A stretch of DNA of 64,000 bases from contig JADGCJ010000004.1 in the NCBI GenBank assembly GCA_015229045.1, forward strand, positions 22,931-86,930, written 5' to 3'. The notes beneath the pieces are model-generated. The model saw nothing but the letters and a program-made list of their open reading frames with translations, was not told the origin of the DNA and searched no databases. Each line of letters begins with the position of its first letter. The first letter of the stretch is position 1. The position numbers were made by a program, and so were the translations under genes. Shown here in pieces: positions 1 to 6,956 of the stretch. The stretch is from Magnetococcales bacterium (lineage in GTDB: Bacteria > Pseudomonadota > Magnetococcia > Magnetococcales > DC0425bin3).

Positions 1-2
1 CG

Positions 3-500
3 CGACTGGTTCGACGTGGAGAACTTGTCCTGGTAGGGCGGGGGCTTTATGCAGTCCCTGATCGGACGGTATCCGAGCATGGTACCCTGGCCGAAGTTGC
101 GCGCAGGCACCCCCAGGGGATTGTCTGTCTGCTGTCCGCCCTGCAATTCCATGATCTCACCACGCACACGCCTTTTGAAGTCTGGCTGGCCATTCCCAAC
201 AAGGCACGCGCCCCCCGGATGGCGTATCCACCGCTCCGGATCGTTCGATTTTCAGGCGATGCGCTGACCGAGGGCGTTCAGGAGCATTTGGTTGACTGCG
301 TACCCGTGCGCGTGACCAGTGTCGCCAAAACCGTGGCCGACTGCTTCAAATACCGCAACAAGATCGGGTTGGACGTTGCTCTCGAAGCGCTGCAGGCGTC
401 CTGGAGAGAGAAACGGTTCACCATGGACGAGCTTTGGCATGCTGCTGCCGTTTGCCGGGTCGCCAATGTCATGCGCCCCTATATGGAGAGCCTGACATGA
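3..500 (+). CDS. AbiEi-family antitoxin (type IV toxin-antitoxin), 5' truncated by window edge
   Basis: The open frame enters from the left edge, so the start and the N-terminal part of the winged-helix domain lie outside the window. What remains starts in the segment reading GELVLVGRGLYAV, which is characteristic of AbiEi/transcriptional-regulator antitoxins (end of the winged helix). It continues with a C-terminal region containing VTSVAKTVADCFKYRNKIG, the usual AbiEi C-terminal signature. The stop codon overlaps the start of the next gene (ATGA), so the two are translationally coupled. In this family the antitoxin represses the operon and counteracts the partner nucleotidyltransferase. The pair sits at the left part of an apparent defence island. 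Confidence 0.85.
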   Translation, partial: RLVRRGELVLVGRGLYAVPDRTVSEHGTLAEVARRHPQGIVCLLSALQFHDLTTHTPFEVWLAIPNKARAPRMAYPPLRIVRFSGDALTEGVQEHLVDCVPVRVTSVAKTVADCFKYRNKIGLDVALEALQASWREKRFTMDELWHAAAVCRVANVMRPYMESLT

Positions 501-1399
501 GATTCCACAACATGGCGGCATCAGTACGCGCCAGGCTGGCAAACCATGCGCGGGAGTCGAGACAGGATTTCAATTTTGTCCTCACCCGCTATGCCATCGA
601 ACGTCTGCTCTATCGGATCAGCATTTCGGAACATGCCCACCAGTTCATATTGAAGGGGGCACTGCTGTTCGACCTGTGGTTCGACATCCCCCACCGCCCG
701 ACCAGGGATGCGGATTTCCTCGGTTTCGGGTCGTCCGATCTGCCGCACATCACAGATACCTTCCGGGAGATCTGCATGGTCGAGGCACCGGACGGCATGA
801 AGTTCCTGCCCGACTCGGTGCGCCCAGAAGAGATCCGCAAGGATGCCAATTACGCAGGTGTGCGCGTCACCCTGATTGGGATGCTCGACAACGCCCGTTG
901 CCCACTCCAGATTGACATCGGATTCGGAGACGCCGTGACCACTGCACCTGAGAATGTCGAATACCCGGTGATCCTTCCTGGGTTCGATGCACCAAAGTTG
1001 CGGGTCTATCCCCGCCACACTGTTGTGGCAGAAAAAACCGAGGCATTGACATCTTTAGGGATCGCCAACAGTCGCATGAAAGATTATTTCGACCTCTGGG
1101 TTCTGGCACAGCACACCGAGTTTGAAGGCGAAATTATCCGCCAAGCCATCCGGGAAACTTTCGACCGTCGCCAGACACGATTGCCGGATCAGCCTCCCAC
1201 AGGTCTCACCCTGGTATTCGCGCAAGACCGGCAGAAACAGGCGCAGTGGCAGGCTTTCCTGAGAAAGAACGGGTTGGACGCGCCATCACTGGACAAGATT
1301 GTGTCGGCACTCGCCGACTTCCTGATGCCGGTTATTCAGGCCGCCAGTGCCGGAACATCCTTTCCTGCCAAGTGGGGAGCAGGAGGGCCCTGGGTCTGA
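497..1399 (+). CDS. AbiEii/AbiGii-type nucleotidyltransferase toxin
   Basis: This 300-residue protein starts at the ATG that overlaps the antitoxin stop; a longer upstream frame exists but lies inside the antitoxin gene. It shows the AbiEii nucleotidyltransferase signature: ILKGALLFDLW near residues 51-61, then PTRDADFLG (residues 68-76), equivalent to the G-[GA]..L and RxTxDxD motifs of DNA polymerase beta-fold toxins. The later part (AEKTEALTSLGIANSRMKDYFDLW) is the conserved helical region carrying the Lys and the K-D-DLW motif of the family. AbiEii toxins modify tRNA or other targets with nucleotides and cause abortive infection or plasmid stabilisation. All motifs appear intact, so it is probably functional. 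Confidence 0.9.
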   Translation: MRFHNMAASVRARLANHARESRQDFNFVLTRYAIERLLYRISISEHAHQFILKGALLFDLWFDIPHRPTRDADFLGFGSSDLPHITDTFREICMVEAPDGMKFLPDSVRPEEIRKDANYAGVRVTLIGMLDNARCPLQIDIGFGDAVTTAPENVEYPVILPGFDAPKLRVYPRHTVVAEKTEALTSLGIANSRMKDYFDLWVLAQHTEFEGEIIRQAIRETFDRRQTRLPDQPPTGLTLVFAQDRQKQAQWQAFLRKNGLDAPSLDKIVSALADFLMPVIQAASAGTSFPAKWGAGGPWV

Positions 1400-1811
1400 G
1401 GAGAACGTTCACCAATTCAATGGATGAGGTGTTCGCCTCGTGACCCAGGCTTGAGGCCCTGGGAAAGATGGGGGAAAAAGTCATCGCCTGCCATCGGGAG
1501 TTGAAAGGTGGTCCACAGATGCCATGTGGTGCCAAGGAGAAATTCTGATGCGCCATGGAAAAACTTTGAAGATCAATCGCGTTATTCGTCCTTGGATCAA
1601 TTGGCGACCAAAGTGTCTTTGAACTTTACTCCATGTTGCGTCGCAACAAAGCCTGGAGAATTTGGTTTGGAAATCCCATTTCGGTACGCCATATTTAGAT
1701 CCGCTCTCGTCCGCTGAAGTGACGTAGCCAGCTAAAGATGTGCGTCGTGGTGTCTTGCCCGCTGGTGGATCGGTGTTTCGCCATGATGCTGGGTTTGCCT
1801 GGACGTGAGGC
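1400..1811. other. Intergenic region between the AbiE pair and the convergent defence cassette
   Basis: No convincing gene is seen in these roughly 410 bases; short open frames on both strands lack family resemblance. A short inverted repeat (CCCAGG ... CCTGGG, about 1444-1463) follows the AbiEii stop, but no T-run follows it, so it is at best a weak terminator. The region looks less GC-rich by eye than the flanking core genome. Confidence 0.4.
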
Positions 1812-2753
1812 TTAAGCTTGCGGCGCCTCTGTCAAGAGCAATTTTTTTCCCTCCTGAGTCCAGGCACGGATCTCGCTGACGGTGTCCTGTGGAACGGTGT
1901 GGGCGAAATCCACCATACGACAACGATCGAAAAGGATGCCAGCTTCGGTTTGGGTGTTTTGCCAATGGGCATCCACCGCCTCGGCGACACAGAAGACACG
2001 CATGGGTGCAGGATAGATGCTGTTTCTCATCCACTTGTGTGTAAAGTGTTCGGGCTGTAACTGGGTCATTGTGTCCCGCCAGTGGGTGCCTGTTTTACTT
2101 TGTGCAAAGAGAATGAGTTTTCCGGGACGCTGATCCTGGAAGGGTACCCAGGCTACCACGTCCAGCTTGCCGTCTCCGCTCGAAGCAGGTGTTGTATCGG
2201 CATCCAAGGTGCGGAACGCGCCTCCTTCCCCGAGTTCGTTGCACAACGTATCAATTTTTTTCGTGAATGCTCTTGGAACAGCAGTGCCAAAAACCAGGGA
2301 ACGCGCCCGCCCTCCTCCCAGATAGTTATGCAGGACGTCTGCGGTCAGCTTTTCGAATAGTGCTGTGCCGTCTTTTCCATCAAGTTTTCGGTATTTCTGC
2401 ATGTCGAGTCGGGTACAGAGGAGCAGATAGAGATAAATGTTGGCCCGGGATTCGGATCCGCCGTCCCCCATGTACCGAAGAAGTTGCCCTGACGCTTCCA
2501 CACGAAACGGATAGGCTCCGTTGCAGGCATTGTCTCGACGTGCGACCACGTCCATTACATCCACTGCAAGGGATTCGTTTGCGTCGTCCTCATCACCGGG
2601 GCCACCGCGACGAAGATTCTCGTTGTTTCTGCCGAGGGCGGACAGCAGGGCTTGTGCAGAGAAAGATCCCTCCAGCCATGCCCGTGATTCCGCGAAATCT
2701 GCCAACTCGGAACTGTTGGCATACTGAGAGGGGTGATTGAGGAACTTGAACAT
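1812..2753 (-). CDS. PD-(D/E)XK nuclease-like protein of a methylase/ParB cassette
   Basis: A 313-residue protein, third gene of a minus-strand cassette, starting 10 nt after the ParB-like gene; GAGG of its ribosome site overlaps that stop. I do not recognise a named family. The centre has a restriction-endonuclease layout: ALFEKLTADVL (residues 131-140, a possible helix-A glutamate at 134), then GDGKLDVVAW with Asp198, then GKLILFAQSK with Gln218 and Lys220, followed by TGTHWRD. This fits a D-x(n)-(E/Q)xK nuclease motif with Q replacing E, as in some Mrr-like and Type IV enzymes. From memory, similar 'LDVVAW ... Q-K-TG-W' proteins are found as hypotheticals near methylases. Nuclease activity is inference; the cassette context supports a restriction or defence role. 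Confidence 0.6.
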   Translation of the reverse strand: MFKFLNHPSQYANSSELADFAESRAWLEGSFSAQALLSALGRNNENLRRGGPGDEDDANESLAVDVMDVVARRDNACNGAYPFRVEASGQLLRYMGDGGSESRANIYLYLLLCTRLDMQKYRKLDGKDGTALFEKLTADVLHNYLGGGRARSLVFGTAVPRAFTKKIDTLCNELGEGGAFRTLDADTTPASSGDGKLDVVAWVPFQDQRPGKLILFAQSKTGTHWRDTMTQLQPEHFTHKWMRNSIYPAPMRVFCVAEAVDAHWQNTQTEAGILFDRCRMVDFAHTVPQDTVSEIRAWTQEGKKLLLTEAPQA

Positions 2754-2763
2754 CCGTTAACCC

Positions 2764-3867
2764 TCATTCCGTCAAGCGCTTTGGTTTTTGATCCCCCAGA
2801 CGCGCACGCTCCATTTTTCCGTACAGATCATCCGCAAGGGTGGCAACGGTACCGGCGATGCGGAGAAGATCCGACGATTTGTCATCGCCAGTTGTGAGAT
2901 AACTGTGCGCCCTTTGCAGTTCCCGTTTAGCCGCAAGCAGAGATTCTTCCAAGACGGCACTGGCTGGTCGGGTCAACTCCAGACATTGGTTAAGGCTGAC
3001 ACCTTGGCGGATGGCTGCCAGTGCCTCGCGGTGTTTGAGGATGGTATCTAGATTCCGTAAATCCGGATTTTGGGATTCGATCAGGGGTGGAATTTTCTCT
3101 TTCCTGCTGCCGAAGAGCCAACGGCACAATTCTCCCAGGTGATTGATCCGTTCGGGTGGGACAGGCGTATTCGTCTCTTCATTCTGGGAGCGCAAGGCGA
3201 GGAACTCGGAATACCCCTTGTATCCAAGGGCCGTTTGCAGATGAGAAAAAGGCAGACGAGAGCGGAAGGCATCTTCACGGTTAAAAACACCCTCTCTCTC
3301 AGCCTGTTCAATGACCATCATGGCCTGATACAGCTTCTGAACTGTACCGAACTTATCCCCGATCTGACTGGCGATTTGTTCCAGAGCAACTCCAAAGGTG
3401 CCATGAACATGGGCGATATACCGTGCCTTGGCATAACTACTCCATCTGGCGGGACCATTGATGTGTTTGACGCCCAGATAAGGCCACGCCTCTTCTCGAG
3501 TGCTTAGGATAACAGGCACTTGACAGAGTGCGTCGCTTTTCTCCTGGGTGAGATTGGGGATATTCCAGCCCTTTTCGCGCAGCTCAGGGGTCCGTAGCAG
3601 GCGGACAGCGGCCAAGCGACGGTTGCCCTCGATAACAACGTGACGCCCCTTAATCCCCCTAGCCACAATAAGAGGCTCGTGGGGAAAATAACCGCTCGCG
3701 GCAATGGACTGGACGAGTTCCTCCACATCCATCACCTCCCAAAGATGTTTCAGTATTTCCTTGTCGGTTGTTTTATCGCCGATCTCAAACTCGACCAAGC
3801 GGGGATTCTCTCGATCAAAATCGAGATTTTTGACATCCATCATGTTGGGTTGTGTGGTGGAGGTCAT
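2764..3867 (-). CDS. ParB N-terminal-domain protein of the defence cassette
   Basis: A 367-residue protein. The start at 3867 is chosen because a strong ribosome site (AAGGAGAGG) precedes it and its ATG overlaps the methylase stop (ATGA); the frame stays open upstream inside the methylase gene. Residues about 10-90 form a ParB/Srx-like domain: LDFDRENPRL, VEELVQSIAASGYFPHEPLIV and HVVIEGNRRLAAVRLL. The EGNRR motif (80-84) corresponds to the ParB GERR CTP/phosphate-binding box. The middle (WSSYAKARYIAHVHGTFGVALEQIASQIGDKFGTVQKLYQAMMVIEQA) looks like a ParB helix-turn-helix region. There is no ParA partner, so plasmid partition is unlikely. ParB-fold proteins beside methylases are common in defence loci, where they may act as DNases, ATP/CTP switches or DNA-binding subunits. 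Confidence 0.75.
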   Translation of the reverse strand: MTSTTQPNMMDVKNLDFDRENPRLVEFEIGDKTTDKEILKHLWEVMDVEELVQSIAASGYFPHEPLIVARGIKGRHVVIEGNRRLAAVRLLRTPELREKGWNIPNLTQEKSDALCQVPVILSTREEAWPYLGVKHINGPARWSSYAKARYIAHVHGTFGVALEQIASQIGDKFGTVQKLYQAMMVIEQAEREGVFNREDAFRSRLPFSHLQTALGYKGYSEFLALRSQNEETNTPVPPERINHLGELCRWLFGSRKEKIPPLIESQNPDLRNLDTILKHREALAAIRQGVSLNQCLELTRPASAVLEESLLAAKRELQRAHSYLTTGDDKSSDLLRIAGTVATLADDLYGKMERARLGDQKPKRLTE

Positions 3868-4769
3868 GGGGCCTCTCCTTGGGGTAGGGCCTGGAGAAGG
3901 AGTGACGGACTGCTTCCTTGACGAAATGTAGACGGCAGGGAAATGTGTTTGGGGGAGATTACGAGTTCGATAGTTGAACGTTTGGTTTGCAGAGAGTAAC
4001 GGATGGGTAGGATGGCGCGGCGACATGTATTATAAAGTTTACGAATGAGATCGTTATCATCGTAGGATAGAATCCATGGAAGGGTCTTTTGCCGCAGCAG
4101 GTAACGGGCGAGTGTGGTGTGGTCATTCTTACAATATTTGTTTAAATAGAGCCGTCTGCTGTTGCTTACGTAGGGAGGATCCAAATAGACCAGGGCACGA
4201 CTTCTTGCTACCCCCTTGGGAAGATATGCTTTAAGGAAAGATAGAGCATCCATGCCGGTGAGTGCAATCCGATCACGCAGCCTTGCAATGGCCTGGATAC
4301 GTGTACTCAGGTTGTCACGGTGAAAGCGGGCACCCAGGCGCCAGTTGCCTTGTTGGGCATAACCGCCAATAGGACCAGCTTGGCTTAGGACGCCGGAACG
4401 ATTGCAGCGGTTCATGTAAAAAGCCGCGAACCCGATATCAAATGGTGAATAGTTCTGATGGTTTTCGCAAATGGTGTGTTGTCGTTGCCATTCGTCCATG
4501 TCGAGGGGGATGGTTTGGATGCGTTCAATAAAGGATTCGGGCTGGGTCAAAAGCGCATCCCAGAAAGCATGGATACGCACATCAGCGTCATTAAGGTGGA
4601 GACGTGTGACGACCCCCGTTTGAAGCAGGTCAATTGCAGCCCCTGCACCGCCAGCGAATGGCTCGTAGTAGACGCAACCTCGGAGGTTGTTCATGTCCAC
4701 TACATCTGTGAGGAACCTGGAGAAGGATCCTTTTCCTCCTGGGTAGCGTAAGGGACTGGGATACCTCAT
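3864..4769 (-). CDS. D12-class (Dam-like) adenine-specific DNA methyltransferase
   Basis: First gene of the three-gene cassette, 301 residues from the ATG at 4769; two upstream in-frame starts are possible, but the conserved motif YPGGKG (residues 9-14) argues for a start close by. Motifs in order are: X, RYPGGKG; I, YEPFAGGAG (35-43, SAM binding); the acidic LNDAD after strand 2; the dam-family FYMNRCNRSGVL (118-128); and IV, LDPPY (196-200, catalytic). This is the alpha-type order of D12 N6-adenine methyltransferases that modify GATC-like sites. All motifs look intact. As part of a restriction-like cassette it would mark self DNA. The gene is visibly AT-richer than the housekeeping genes further right, consistent with horizontal acquisition. 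Confidence 0.9.
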   Translation of the reverse strand: MRYPSPLRYPGGKGSFSRFLTDVVDMNNLRGCVYYEPFAGGAGAAIDLLQTGVVTRLHLNDADVRIHAFWDALLTQPESFIERIQTIPLDMDEWQRQHTICENHQNYSPFDIGFAAFYMNRCNRSGVLSQAGPIGGYAQQGNWRLGARFHRDNLSTRIQAIARLRDRIALTGMDALSFLKAYLPKGVARSRALVYLDPPYVSNSRRLYLNKYCKNDHTTLARYLLRQKTLPWILSYDDNDLIRKLYNTCRRAILPIRYSLQTKRSTIELVISPKHISLPSTFRQGSSPSLLLQALPQGEAP

Positions 4770-4946
4770 GATTCTGAACTCTGTGAACATATGCCCGTTA
4801 AGATACTGCGCACGAATGCGCAGACGCCGCGTGACTACGCCGTTTCCCCACGCAGTTGCGGAGGATAGCAGCAATTTCCACGAAATAGCAACGGGCGCAC
4901 GGCATTGTTTCGCATCGGACGCTGCCGATAGAAATGGAAGGGACGA

Positions 4947-5192
4947 TCAAGACCCATTCTTCAGCGAATAGGCGACAAACCGCTGGCTGAAGTCGGGCAG
5001 CAGGCGTTCGACCGGCTTGGGCAGAAAATGACCGCGATGCTCAACCTCGAACAGGAAATCCATCAGGGCGGAGAGCCTCTCATAATTGGGCCTGGTGTCG
5101 CGCATGATGCTGGCCACCGGACGGGGAACAGTCATCCCTTCGACCAGGTGGAGATAACCGATGATTTCCTGTGCAACTTTCAAGATGTCCAT
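4947..5192 (-). CDS. Small hypothetical protein between methylase cassette and tRNA-Leu
   Basis: An 81-residue protein starting at 5192, chosen because GGAAGG lies at good distance upstream; an in-frame codon 24 nt further up lacks a ribosome site. I see no recognised domain. The sequence is predicted mostly helical and begins MDILKVAQEIIGYLHLVEGM. It includes SALMDFLFEVEHRGHFLPKPVERL, which hints at a small globular helical protein. It lies 155 nt or more upstream of the methylase gene on the same strand and immediately inside the tRNA-Leu end of the island, so it could be a remnant of island cargo. Confidence 0.55.
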   Translation of the reverse strand: MDILKVAQEIIGYLHLVEGMTVPRPVASIMRDTRPNYERLSALMDFLFEVEHRGHFLPKPVERLLPDFSQRFVAYSLKNGS

Positions 5193-5427
5193 GAGGTTCA
5201 ACCTTCCAGAAAGCATCCGTCAGTCAAAAACAATCCATTCCCTTGATACCACAAAGACCACCGAGGACAGGGGAAGCCCGTCCGGGCGAATCAAAAATCG
5301 CTTCTGTCGTCGATAGCGGAGAAAGAACCAACCTGGATGATCGGAAACAACGACCAAGCCACCTCGGCCAGGAGGCACACCCTCCCCCCTCCCGGGAGCC
5401 AAGAAGGTCTGGAAGCAGAGGGAAGAG

Positions 5428-5514
5428 TGGTGCCGGGGGCGGGAATCGAACCCGCATGTCGTTGCCAACGCCAGATTTTGAGTCTGGTGCGTCTACCAAT
5501 TCCGCCACCCCGGC
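5428..5514 (-). tRNA. tRNA-Leu (CAA anticodon)
   Basis: Reading the minus strand, the 87-nt molecule begins GCCGGGGTGGCGG, has GGTAGACGC in the D-arm, then anticodon stem CCAGA with loop CTCAAAA (anticodon CAA) and TCTGG. A long variable arm (CGTTGGCAACG) marks a class II tRNA, followed by GGGTTCGATTCCC in the T-arm and acceptor CCCCGGCA plus an encoded CCA. The long variable arm and CAA anticodon identify leucine (UUG codons). Its 3' end points toward the defence genes, the usual geometry of a tRNA used as an integration site. Confidence 0.97.
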
Positions 5515-5555
5515 AGGCAGGAGGGACATTAGCAACTGTTGCCGGTGAAAGTCCA

Positions 5556-5708
5556 GGGCAATCGCATTTAAACTGCGTTTACTTTGGGACACGTCGCTTT
5601 TCTTGTTTGGAAAAAATGTTGGTATGAAAGACTTTATCGGGGCTTCGCCCCAAACCCCACCAGGACTCTGTCCTGGATCTGTCCGGTCGCCAGCCCCCTG
5701 GACCCCGA
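5556..5708 (+). repeat. Modular hairpin repeat, copy R1 (plus orientation)
   Basis: A left module (GGCAATCGCATTTAAACTGC ... ACTTTGGGACACGTCG ... ATGAAAGACTTTAT) is followed by the GGGGCTTCGCCCC hairpin, AAACCCCACCAGG, a second hairpin (CCAGGAC/GTCCTGG) and CTGTCCGGTCGCCAGCCCCCTGGACCCCG. The same modules recur in at least nine other intergenic places in the window, in both orientations. Confidence 0.9.
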
Positions 5709-5934
5709 TGCCAAAAAGCGATCAACCGTTTCATCTCTTCCGGCACCGACTGATGTCGTGGCCGATCTCTCCGGGTTTGGCTGGCGGGTCGGGCCAAGGG
5801 GGTCGAGAGGTGGTGAAGATCGCAGATTTTGTCGTTGGCAACTCCACATTTGACGACCAGGTTGGGCAAAGGGGTTTGAGAAGTGGTGAAGGCTCTGGTA
5901 ACGTGATGGGTTCACGCGGGTCGCAATCTTTACC
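5709..5934. repeat. Intergenic stretch with an imperfect direct repeat
   Basis: No gene is seen. Two imperfect copies of a roughly 32-nt unit are visible at about 5791-5822 and 5863-5894; both read GGGC-AA-GGGG-T--GAGA-GTGGTGAAG. Nothing else is recognisable. The stretch separates repeat R1 from the S-family repeat upstream of the lsrF-like gene. Confidence 0.4.
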
Positions 5935-6003
5935 GTGAAAGTCGCGCAGCGACTCTATCGGAGGGTGGAGGGAGGCTCCCCCCCCATCCATGAAGGTTGG
6001 ACA
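5935..6003 (+). repeat. S-family intergenic repeat, copy S1
   Basis: The pattern is CCGTGAAAGTCGCGCAGCGACT, then a GGGAGG/CCTCCC-like inverted repeat, then CCATCCATGAAGGTTGG. The same pattern occurs at 19899-19960, 20932-21003 and (right half only) 57164-57208. It lies 36 nt before the lsrF-like start. Confidence 0.75.
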
Positions 6004-6038
6004 CACCGCTTCAGACTTTCAGCGCGAGGAGAGATCCC

Positions 6039-6920
6039 ATGGCAGATACCGAAGGGACACAGGATGTTCATGACTACCATCTTGATATTGCGGTCAAGAA
6101 TCGACCGTTTCATCTCAAGGGGTGCCATGCCCTGGACTGGGGGATGCAAAATCGGTTGGCCAATATTTTTGATGCGGTCTCCGGCAAAACCGTCATGCTG
6201 GCGGTGGACCATGGCTACTTCATGGGGCCTACCACCGGCCTGGAACGCATGGATGTGACCATCGTCCCCCTGCTCGCCCATGCCGATACGCTCATGTGTA
6301 CCCGGGGGGTCCTGCGCAGCACCATGCCCTCGACCTTCAACCGGGGAGTGGTTTTGCGGGCCAGCGGCGGTCCCAGCATCCTCAAGGAGCTCTCTGACGA
6401 AGAGATCGCCATGGATATCGAGGACGCCATCCGCCTGAATGCCTCGGCAATGGCGGTGCAGGTGTTCATCGGTGGTGAATTTGAGACCCGCTCCGTCCAC
6501 AACATGACCCGGCTCGTGGATATGGGCAATCGCTATGGCATGCCCATCCTCGGCGTCACTGCCGTGGGCAAGGAGCTGGTTCGAGATGCGAAATACATGC
6601 GCCTGGCCAGCCGGATCTGCGCCGAGCTGGGCGCAAGCTACGTCAAAACCTACTATGTGACCGAAGGGTTCGAAACGGTGACCGCCTCCTGCCCGGTGCC
6701 CATCGTCATCGCCGGTGGCAAGAAGCTTCCGGAGTTGGATGCCTTGCGCATGGCCTACAATGCCATCCGGCAAGGAGCCGCCGGAGTGGACATGGGCCGC
6801 AATATTTTCCAGGCCGATGCCCCCACGGCCATGATCCTCGCCGTGCGCAAGGTGGTCCACGAAGGATTGCGACCGGAGGAGGCCTTCTCCTACTACAACT
6901 CGTTGAAAGCCAAAGGCTGA
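6039..6920 (+). CDS. lsrF: LsrF-like 3-hydroxy-5-phosphonooxypentane-2,4-dione thiolase / DhnA-type class I aldolase
   Basis: A 293-residue protein from the ATG preceded by GAGGAGA; the frame is open upstream without a ribosome site. It follows E. coli LsrF closely along its length as remembered: [76 protein letters not shown] and [10 protein letters not shown]. The Lys in VKTYY is residue 203, the same number as the active-site lysine of LsrF. LsrF transfers an acetyl group from phosphorylated autoinducer-2 degradation products to CoA in the cytoplasm. No lsrK, lsrG or lsr transporter gene is nearby; the next gene, 36 nt downstream, is an aldolase/dehydrogenase fusion, so the two probably act in one sugar-phosphate route, and the true substrate is uncertain. 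Confidence 0.85.
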   Translation: MADTEGTQDVHDYHLDIAVKNRPFHLKGCHALDWGMQNRLANIFDAVSGKTVMLAVDHGYFMGPTTGLERMDVTIVPLLAHADTLMCTRGVLRSTMPSTFNRGVVLRASGGPSILKELSDEEIAMDIEDAIRLNASAMAVQVFIGGEFETRSVHNMTRLVDMGNRYGMPILGVTAVGKELVRDAKYMRLASRICAELGASYVKTYYVTEGFETVTASCPVPIVIAGGKKLPELDALRMAYNAIRQGAAGVDMGRNIFQADAPTAMILAVRKVVHEGLRPEEAFSYYNSLKAKG

Positions 6921-6956
6921 AGTCGATTGTGACTGCCGTACCGTCAAGGAAGAGCC

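Noticed and set aside
1444..1463. CCCAGG/CCTGGG hairpin after AbiEii as a terminator
   Set aside because: Only 6 bp and no T-run; not listed as a feature of its own.
2764..3867. ParB-like protein as part of a plasmid partition system
   Set aside because: No ParA, no parS-like repeats and no replication gene nearby; the methylase and nuclease-like partners point elsewhere.
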